DNA of 64,000 nucleotides, taken from an uncultured Spartobacteria bacterium (GTDB lineage: Bacteria; Verrucomicrobiota; Verrucomicrobiia; Chthoniobacterales; Terrimicrobiaceae). Of the stretch, positions 58,498 to 64,000 are shown piece by piece; positions within the stretch are counted from its first letter, which is position 1, and each line of letters opens with the position of its first letter. The stretch is taken from positions 1-64,000 of the forward strand of contig CALFPA010000069.1 in assembly GCA_937919825.1 (NCBI GenBank), given 5' to 3'. The notes under the pieces are model-generated. The model was given only the letters and a program-made list of their open reading frames with translations. It had not been told where the DNA came from and searched no databases. Made by a program: the position numbers and the translations under genes.

Positions 58498-59406
58498 TTG
58501 CCACTCGGTCGGGCCTGTGCGTTGATTTTCGCCATATCTCAACACGACATCCAAAATACCCCCGAAGACCGGATCCAGTATCACGAATACAAGATCATCC
58601 TGCAGCCGCAGCACTTCACGAGCCCGCAGGCTTTCAAAGATTTTTGGCAGATCGTGAAAACGACCGCGAAGAAATATGACGTAAAGGTTAAGGAGGCGGA
58701 GGCGGCTTTTGAAAGCCATGTGCGGGAGGTTTTGTTTTTCGACACCGAGGATTTCGCTCTTTATCGGAACCATTTTATTTTCCGCCTGCGAACCCGCTAC
58801 AAGGGTGGTTGGCCGGATGGCATCCCCGAAGTGACATTCAAATTCCGGCATCCGGAATTCGAAAAAGCCGCCGCCGTGGATGTGCGGCCCGGAGCGAGTG
58901 GAGGGATCGCCCGCATCAAGTTCAAAGAAGAGTTCCTGCCGATGCGTGAAACATTGGGTGGCAAGCGTTCGATTTTTTCCCACAACTGCGTTCTTGCAAA
59001 ACCGCGCGAGGATTTGGACATGGCGGTCAAAGACCTCGCTGCTGCATTTCCTGCGGTGGAAACTCTGGAAGCCAACCACGAATCACCGCTCCGCTTGGTC
59101 AACGATATGGCTGTCGAGGAAGTGTAGGTCGATGTCAGGGAATTGCATTTTGGGAACGGCTTCAACGGAAAGACCTCGATCGCCGTATGGCGCTCGCGCA
59201 AATACGAAAAGGCGTTCTGCGGGGAGTTCGCCTTCCAGTGCAAGTTCGACAGCGCGGACGATCTTCACAAATCAAGTGTTCGGCGCGCGGAGGATTTCTA
59301 CAAGGCGCTCCAATTGGACGCGCACGATTGGGTCTCACTCGGCACGACCAAGACCGCACTCGTTTATCAAATCGGCCAACCCGCCCATGCAGCCCAAAGC
59401 GAGTAA
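58498..59406 (+). pseudogene. CYTH-like domain gene interrupted by an in-frame TAG
   Basis: The frame runs from a TTG near 58498 (or 58522) through IQYHEYKIILQPQHFTS, FRLRTRYKGGWPDG, VTFKFRHPEF and HESPLRLVNDMAVEEV to TAG at 59125..59127. It then continues in the same frame without shift as VDVRELHFGNGFNGKTSIAV ... FAFQCKFD ... DWVSLGTTKTALVYQI to 59406. The two pieces together look like one protein of CYTH/triphosphate tunnel type (repeated charged strands binding polyphosphate), so a single nonsense change seems to have split it. The first piece alone would give 209 residues. Confidence 0.6.
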
Positions 59407-59947
59407 TCGCCCCACGCTCGCACAAATCTTCACGGCGTTCGCCCGAATCGGCGCAGCCAGCTTCGGCGGGGGACTCGTTGCTTATTTGCGCGACGCGTTG
59501 GTGGATGAAAAAAAATGGATGGATGAGGAGGAATTTCTGGCCGCGCTGGAGATCGGGCAGACGCTGCCGGGATTGAACTCGGTGAATGTCTCGATCATTG
59601 CCGGTCGCCATCTCGCCGGTCCACTGGGTGCCATTTCGGCCGCTGCTGGAATCATCCTGCCGGGGGTTTTAGCCTTGGTGGTTCTAGGTCTGCTTTACGA
59701 CAAGTTCCGCCAAAATCCTGATGTCGCCGCCGCGCTGGCAGGCGTCGCTGCCGCCGCAGTGGGCCTGCTTTTGCAGGTCACTCTCAAAATTGGCGCGAAG
59801 CAATTTTCAAACCTGAGGGATCTTTTCTTCGTCGTCGCAACTTTTGTGATGGTGGCATTTTTTCATGTTTCCCTGCCGACGGTTTTGTTCCTCGTGGCGC
59901 CGGTTGCCATCATCCTCTGCCGCCCGAAAACCCAGCCCAAACCATGA
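59387..59947 (+). CDS. chrA: Chromate transporter, N-terminal-half subunit
   Basis: One of two half-size CHR-family membrane proteins. The 186-residue protein has FTAFARIGAASFGGGLVAYL (conserved in the amino-half), WMDEEEFLAALEIGQTLPG and NSVNVSIIAGRHLAGPLGAI, with about five to six membrane segments. It starts inside the end of the broken CYTH-like gene and overlaps the next subunit by ATGA (59944..59947). Many such pairs are not proven chromate exporters. Confidence 0.85.
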   Translation: MQPKASNRPTLAQIFTAFARIGAASFGGGLVAYLRDALVDEKKWMDEEEFLAALEIGQTLPGLNSVNVSIIAGRHLAGPLGAISAAAGIILPGVLALVVLGLLYDKFRQNPDVAAALAGVAAAAVGLLLQVTLKIGAKQFSNLRDLFFVVATFVMVAFFHVSLPTVLFLVAPVAIILCRPKTQPKP

Positions 59948-60495
59948 GTGATCTTGTCCGGTTGCTGAATGTTTTTTGCCTCCTCTCCCTGCTCGCTGTG
60001 GGCGGCGGGAGAGCGGTGCTTCCAGAAATGCAGCACGAAACCGTCGCCGTTCATCACTGGGTCACTGACGATCAATTTGCGACGATCTACAGCCTCGGCC
60101 AAATGGCGCTAGGGCCGAACATGTCGATGGTCGCGTTGATCGGTTGGCAGGTCGCCGGCGTGGCGGGGCTCCTCGTCGTGCTGGTGGCGTTCTACCTACC
60201 TTCGAGTTTTCTGGTCTACGGGTGCAGCTACATTTGGGATCAATTCAAAGACAATCCCTGGCGCGATGCGGTGCAGCGAGGCATGGCGCCGATCACGATC
60301 GGCCTGATGCTAGCGGGCGTCCACGCCGTCGGAAAAACCGCCTGCATCAATTCCGACCGACCACTGGATTTCAATATCATCGCCTCAATTGTCGCGCTGG
60401 CCGTTGCAGGCATCCTTATCGCAAAACACATCAACCCCGTTTTGTTGATGCTGCTTGGCGGTGGGGTGGGTTGGTTTTTGTTGAGGGGTGGCTGA
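59944..60495 (+). CDS. chrA: Chromate transporter, C-terminal-half subunit
   Basis: Second half-size CHR-family subunit, 183 residues. FCLLSLLAVGGGRAVLPEMQ, TDDQFATIYSLGQMALGPN and SMVALIGWQVAGVAGLLVVL correspond to the family motifs, with about five to six membrane segments. It is translationally coupled with the preceding subunit, and the pair should fold as an antiparallel heterodimer. Confidence 0.85.
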   Translation: MSDLVRLLNVFCLLSLLAVGGGRAVLPEMQHETVAVHHWVTDDQFATIYSLGQMALGPNMSMVALIGWQVAGVAGLLVVLVAFYLPSSFLVYGCSYIWDQFKDNPWRDAVQRGMAPITIGLMLAGVHAVGKTACINSDRPLDFNIIASIVALAVAGILIAKHINPVLLMLLGGGVGWFLLRGG

Positions 60496-60536
60496 GCCAT
60501 TTTTTGTATTGATTTCAAAGGAGTGATCAGCGACAA

Positions 60537-61154
60537 ATGGTTTCAATGAATTTTATCAAGCGCCTCAGAGCATTTACCCTTATCGAACTCTTGGTGGTTA
60601 TATCCATCATAGCAATTCTCGCTGCTCTAGCGCTACCTGCCATTACAGGCGCTTTAACCCGTGGACAAGCGTCGCAAACTTTAAGCAATGCCCGAAATCT
60701 TTATATTTCCACATTCGCCATGGCTGCAGATGGTATAGCGACCTCTGATGCTACTTTGGCCTGGCCTGGCGACACAGGAGTTAATTCTTGGGCTAATTGG
60801 GCAGGTGCGCTCACTACTAATGGATATATGACTACTAATGATTTTAATAAAATGCTTCTAGCTCCAGGAATGGCTAGATTGGCTAATGCTGTCCCAACAT
60901 CAAGTGATGAATCTGCTATCAATCTATATGCAGTAACTTCTTCCAGTCCAATGAATGCAGTTATATTTACAACTGCTAACATTGCAGATCCCGGAAACGA
61001 GGATATAGATGCTGATGCTTTGCCTTATGGAAATAAGGTTTTTATTGTCTTTAGAAAAGGCGGTGATGGAAATATTTACCTAGGCTCTCAATCTAAAAAA
61101 TCTGAATTAATTTACGATGACGCTTATACAGCTATTGATACTCAATTAGAATAA
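60537..61154 (+). CDS. Type IV pilin-like pseudopilin (AT-rich)
   Basis: Exported fibre subunit candidate of 205 residues. The prepilin signal RLRAFTLIELLVVISIIAIL has the peptidase site before Phe and Glu at mature position 5, followed by a long hydrophobic helix. The rest is Ser/Thr/Asn/Ala rich with a C-terminal part (NKVFIVFRKGGDGNIYLG) typical of the short verrucomicrobial pseudopilins. The ATG at 60537 is favoured by AAAGGAG at 60517..60523. The DNA is markedly AT-rich against both neighbours, suggesting transfer. No secretion genes are nearby. Confidence 0.8.
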   Translation: MVSMNFIKRLRAFTLIELLVVISIIAILAALALPAITGALTRGQASQTLSNARNLYISTFAMAADGIATSDATLAWPGDTGVNSWANWAGALTTNGYMTTNDFNKMLLAPGMARLANAVPTSSDESAINLYAVTSSSPMNAVIFTTANIADPGNEDIDADALPYGNKVFIVFRKGGDGNIYLGSQSKKSELIYDDAYTAIDTQLE

Positions 61155-61188
61155 GTTAAGTATAGTATTTTAATCATTTAAAATTATC

Positions 61189-61542
61189 ATGACCATCATA
61201 CAAAAAATCGAATCCGAGCAATTCAAGTCCGACCTCAAGCCCTTCAATGTCGGCGATACAGTCAAAGTCCACACCCGCGTAGTGGAAGGCGACAAGGAGC
61301 GTATCCAGGTTTACTCCGGTATCGTAATTGGCCGCAAGGGAACTGGGATTAATGAAAACTTCACTGTTCGTCGTGTTTCTTACGGTGAGGGTGTGGAGCG
61401 CGTTTTCCCGATCCACTCGCCCCGTATTGCGAAGATTGAGGTGGAGCGCAAGGGTGCCGTTCGCCGTGCCAAGCTCAACTACCTCCGTTCTCGCAAAGGC
61501 AAGTCCGCTACAACTGTCAAAGATCAGGTCGTTCGCGGTTGA
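61189..61542 (+). CDS. rplS: 50S ribosomal protein L19
   Basis: Ribosomal protein at the interface of the subunits, 117 residues. The canonical [60 protein letters not shown] and [16 protein letters not shown] blocks are all present. It heads rplS-rnhB-yraN, a common genome order. Confidence 0.97.
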   Translation: MTIIQKIESEQFKSDLKPFNVGDTVKVHTRVVEGDKERIQVYSGIVIGRKGTGINENFTVRRVSYGEGVERVFPIHSPRIAKIEVERKGAVRRAKLNYLRSRKGKSATTVKDQVVRG

Positions 61543-61548
61543 TTGAAG

Positions 61549-62163
61549 ATGGCGTGCTCCTTCGAGCACGAGCTTTTGCTCCGCGCCTCGGGAGTTTTTC
61601 CGGTTGCGGGAATTGACGAGGCTGGTCGTGGGCCGCTCGCCGGTCCGGTGGTTTGTGCGGCGGTCATTCTGCCACTCACAATCAGCCTGTATGGGTTGGA
61701 CGACTCGAAAAAACTGACGCCACGCCGTCGTGAGTCACTCTATTTAGAGCTCACTCGGAATCCCGAGATTCGTTGGTCCGTCGTATCGATTGCTTCCGAG
61801 GAAATCGATCGTTTGAACATTCTCCGCGCGACCCATGTCGGGATGGGGCGGGCTTGGGAAAAACTCGATCCTCGTCCCGCCCATGTTCTCATCGACGGCT
61901 TACCGGTTTCGGATTTTCCCTGTGCTCAGACGGCTTTGGTCGGAGGTGATGGCATCAGCCTCAGCATCGCCGCCGCGAGCGTGATTGCGAAAGTCGAGCG
62001 CGATCGCGCCATGCTGGAATACGACCGGCTCTATCCCGAATATGGTTTCGCGAAGCATAAAGGCTACCCAACCGCCGCTCACTTTGCCAAACTGCGTGAG
62101 CATGGGCCTTGTCCAATTCACCGAAGAAGTTTCTCGCCTGTGGCGCAGGCCGAACTCTGGTGA
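61549..62163 (+). CDS. rnhB: Ribonuclease HII
   Basis: Removes ribonucleotides from RNA-DNA hybrids. The 204-residue protein has the metal-binding GIDEAGRGPLAGPVVCAAVI (Asp, Glu), LDDSKKLTPRRRE, HVLIDGLPV, AAASVIAKVERDRAM and YGFAKHKGYPTAAHFA. The ATG at 61549 is two codons after a TTG that directly follows rplS. It overlaps the yraN start (62102). Confidence 0.94.
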   Translation: MACSFEHELLLRASGVFPVAGIDEAGRGPLAGPVVCAAVILPLTISLYGLDDSKKLTPRRRESLYLELTRNPEIRWSVVSIASEEIDRLNILRATHVGMGRAWEKLDPRPAHVLIDGLPVSDFPCAQTALVGGDGISLSIAAASVIAKVERDRAMLEYDRLYPEYGFAKHKGYPTAAHFAKLREHGPCPIHRRSFSPVAQAELW

Positions 62164-62545
62164 AGCACCTCACATCGAGCTTGGCCAACGCGGGGAGGCC
62201 CTTGCCGCCAAATTTCTCCGCAGCCATGGGCACCGGGTTCTCTACAAAAATTTCCGCGCTCCGCATGGTGGCGAGGTGGATATCGTCTGCCGCGACAAAA
62301 AGCACAGCGAACTCGTATTTGTCGAAGTGAAGACCCGCTCAAGCGAAGCCTTTGGAGCGCCGGCCGAGGCGGTGGATCAAAAAAAACGCCGCCTCATCAT
62401 TCGCGGTGCCATGCAGTGGCTCCGGATGCTCGACAAGCCAGAAATCACCTATCGATTCGACATTGTGGAAGTCCTCATCGGCCCGCCCGTCGAAATCCGT
62501 CACATCGAAAATGCCTTTCCGATTCCTTCAAACTATATCCGCTGA
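62102..62545 (+). CDS. yraN: UPF0102/YraN-family nuclease-like protein
   Basis: The 147-residue protein has an endonuclease-like PD-(D/E)XK core: LGQRGEALAAKFLRSHGHRV, NFRAPHGGEVDIVCRDKKH and LVFVEVKTRSSEAFGAPAEA. The biological role of the family is not settled, although it keeps nuclease residues. It starts within the end of rnhB and its stop overlaps the ABC-F start by one base (TGATG). Confidence 0.88.
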   Translation: MGLVQFTEEVSRLWRRPNSGEAPHIELGQRGEALAAKFLRSHGHRVLYKNFRAPHGGEVDIVCRDKKHSELVFVEVKTRSSEAFGAPAEAVDQKKRRLIIRGAMQWLRMLDKPEITYRFDIVEVLIGPPVEIRHIENAFPIPSNYIR

Positions 62546-64000
62546 TGTCTGTATCTCTTCTTTCGGCCAATGAAATCCGTCTTGCCTACGGCCACCAACT
62601 TCTTCTTGAAGGAATCACGCTGACCGTCTCTCCCGGCGAAAAAGTCGCGCTGGTGGGTCGGAATGGATGTGGCAAGACGAGCCTCCTCAAAATCCTCGCC
62701 GGGGAAAACGAAGCCGACTCGGGCGAAATCTCCCGCCGTCGGGGATTGCGTGTCGGTTATCTGCCGCAAGAGTTCGAGCTCGATCCCGCCGCCACCGTCC
62801 TTGCAAACATCGAGGCTGGCGCTTCCGATCTCGTTGAATCCTTGCGGCGCTATGAGGCGGGCGAGGGCTCGGATAAAGAACTGCACGACATGCTGGAATT
62901 CATCCAGCACGCGGACGGATGGAACCTCGAGACCCGCATCAAAAGCCTCGCCGGCGCCCTCCATGCCCCGCCGCTGGACGCGCTGGTTGGCCCGTTGTCA
63001 GGTGGTGAAAAGCGCCGTGTTGCGCTCTGTCGCGCTCTTGCGTCCCAGCCCGATCTTTTGCTTCTCGACGAACCCACCAACCACCTCGACTCCGAGTCCA
63101 CAGGCTGGTTGGAGGATTTTCTTCGTAGCTTTCCTGGCGCGGTGGTGATGGTCACACACGACCGGTATTTTCTCGAAACCATCGCCACGCGGATCATCGA
63201 AATCTCGCAAGGGAAAGCCCACTCGCATCCGGGCAATTACGCCGCCTATCTGGAGTCCCGTGCGCTTCGACAACAGATCGCCTCGCTGGCCGAACGCCGC
63301 CGGCAGCGTTTCATCCGCGCGGAACTTGAATTCGTCCGCGCAGGCGTCCGCGCCCAGCGTTCCAAGTCCAAAAAACGACTCGAAACTTTTTATCAAATCG
63401 CAGGACAGGAAACTCCGCCCGAGGAGCGCGAGATGGATCTCTTGATTCCGCCGGCGCCGGAGTTGGGCAACAATGCTGTCGAACTTGTGAATGTCGGAGT
63501 TCGTTTTGAGACCGATGGACGCTGGATTTTTCGAAACCTCGACCTCTCGCTTCGTCCTGGCGAATGCACGGGAATCGTTGGTCGCAACGGAGCGGGAAAA
63601 TCGACTTTGCTTCGAGTCTGTCTTGCCGAGCAGATCCCAACCGAGGGAACGGCGACCATCGGAAAGCGCGTTGTTTTTAATTACATCGATCAGGGTCGAA
63701 TGAAGTTGAAGGGCTCCAATACCGTCATTGAGGAAATCGGTGGCGATGGCGGGTCCATTCCATTTGGAAACCGCGAAATCCCCGTGCGATCTTACTTGCG
63801 GCGCTATTTGTTCGACGATGTCCGGATGAACGATCGGGTGGACAAACTCTCCGGCGGCGAGCGAGCTCGGCTCATGCTCGCGAAGGTGCTCAGCCGTGGT
63901 GGCAATGTGCTGGTTCTCGACGAGCCCACAAACGACCTCGACCTCGGCAGCCTGAGAATGCTCGAGGAGGCGCTTGCCGCCTTCGATGGCACCATTTTGG
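62545..64000 (+). CDS. ABC-F family ATPase (3' partial)
   Basis: Soluble tandem-ATPase protein of the ribosome-associated ABC-F group, cut by the window end after about 485 residues. The first ATPase has GRNGCGKTS, LSGGEKRRVALCRAL and LLLDEPTNHLDS. The linker with a charged Arg/Lys-rich helix (about 235-290, ERRRQRFIRAELEFVRAG) is the P-site tRNA-interaction motif region. The second has GRNGAGKST, LSGGERARLMLAKVL and LVLDEPTNDLDL. The layout resembles Uup more than EttA. No membrane partner is present. Confidence 0.9.
   Translation, partial: MSVSLLSANEIRLAYGHQLLLEGITLTVSPGEKVALVGRNGCGKTSLLKILAGENEADSGEISRRRGLRVGYLPQEFELDPAATVLANIEAGASDLVESLRRYEAGEGSDKELHDMLEFIQHADGWNLETRIKSLAGALHAPPLDALVGPLSGGEKRRVALCRALASQPDLLLLDEPTNHLDSESTGWLEDFLRSFPGAVVMVTHDRYFLETIATRIIEISQGKAHSHPGNYAAYLESRALRQQIASLAERRRQRFIRAELEFVRAGVRAQRSKSKKRLETFYQIAGQETPPEEREMDLLIPPAPELGNNAVELVNVGVRFETDGRWIFRNLDLSLRPGECTGIVGRNGAGKSTLLRVCLAEQIPTEGTATIGKRVVFNYIDQGRMKLKGSNTVIEEIGGDGGSIPFGNREIPVRSYLRRYLFDDVRMNDRVDKLSGGERARLMLAKVLSRGGNVLVLDEPTNDLDLGSLRMLEEALAAFDGTIL

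Noticed and set aside
59125-59127. TAG read as pyrrolysine
   Set aside because: No pyl genes are seen and the surrounding domain is not one that uses pyrrolysine; a nonsense mutation is simpler.
59387-60495. Chromate transporter seen as a gene broken into two
   Set aside because: The two-subunit half-size arrangement with an ATGA overlap is a normal form of the CHR family.

Overview
The window looks like chromosomal DNA from a member of the Verrucomicrobiota, within the Planctomycetes-Verrucomicrobia-Chlamydiae group. This is inferred from three things: a Planctomycetes/Verrucomicrobia-type bacterial microcompartment (BMC) locus for fucose/rhamnose breakdown, a GreA-type factor with a very long N-terminal extension as in Chlamydiae, and families of interspersed GC-rich intergenic repeats. 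Most genes are GC-rich; two spots (about 1.0-2.2 kb and 60.5-61.2 kb) are clearly AT-richer. I saw no rRNA, tRNA, CRISPR array, transposase or integrase.

Layout. 0-2.5 kb: the 3' part of an RluA-type pseudouridine synthase, then two AT-rich hypothetical genes enclosed by a mirrored set of inverted repeats. 2.5-9.9 kb: a MacAB-like efflux set, a GT4 glycosyltransferase, SixA, FabG, a GNAT acetyltransferase and divergent recF. 9.9-14.4 kb: a toxin-antitoxin pair, peptide deformylase, an ExbD/ExbB/TonB set and an aspartate aminotransferase. 14.5-23.1 kb: a secreted endonuclease/exonuclease/phosphatase, a WYL regulator with a divergent BASS transporter, an ECF sigma factor with a membrane anti-sigma candidate and a degenerate HtrA-like protein, purine nucleoside phosphorylase, a GT2-GtrA fusion and GDP-mannose dehydratase. 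23.2-24.4 kb: two broken genes joined together (SMP-30/gluconolactonase and an MFS transporter). 24.4-26.1 kb: umuDC.

26.1-35.8 kb is the metabolic centrepiece. Rhamnulokinase and a DeoR regulator are divergent over a perfect operator-like palindrome. They are followed by an eleven-gene BMC operon: pduL, two BMC-H, acetate kinase, a third BMC-H, BMC-P, CoA-acylating aldehyde dehydrogenase, two more BMC-P, class II aldolase and a lactate/malate-type dehydrogenase. The expected flow is rhamnulose/fuculose phosphate to DHAP plus lactaldehyde inside a shell, then lactaldehyde to lactyl-CoA, lactyl-phosphate and lactate with ATP gained, and a dehydrogenase recycling cofactor.

35.7-43.7 kb: a small membrane protein, an L,D-transpeptidase, an unusual transporter-hotdog thioesterase fusion, a GH75 chitosanase-like lipoprotein, a LOG-family protein, DAHP synthase, SppA and a SUI1 protein. 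43.9-47.4 kb: an unassigned three-gene membrane system made of a zinc-ribbon MotA/ExbB-like channel with a long tail and two ExbD-like coiled-coil proteins that share a C-terminal domain; only one of the two keeps the TM-proximal Asp expected of ExbD. This is my best candidate for an undescribed system. 47.5-51.1 kb: SufT, a VapBC-like pair with a palindromic operator, a 163-bp tandem repeat and Kup. 51.2-64 kb: an MGDG-synthase-like glycosyltransferase with a GH1 glycosidase, lipA-rlmH-AAG, long GreA, a NUDIX-like protein, a CYTH-like gene broken by an in-frame TAG, a two-subunit chromate transporter, an AT-rich pseudopilin, rplS-rnhB-yraN and an ABC-F ATPase cut off by the window end.
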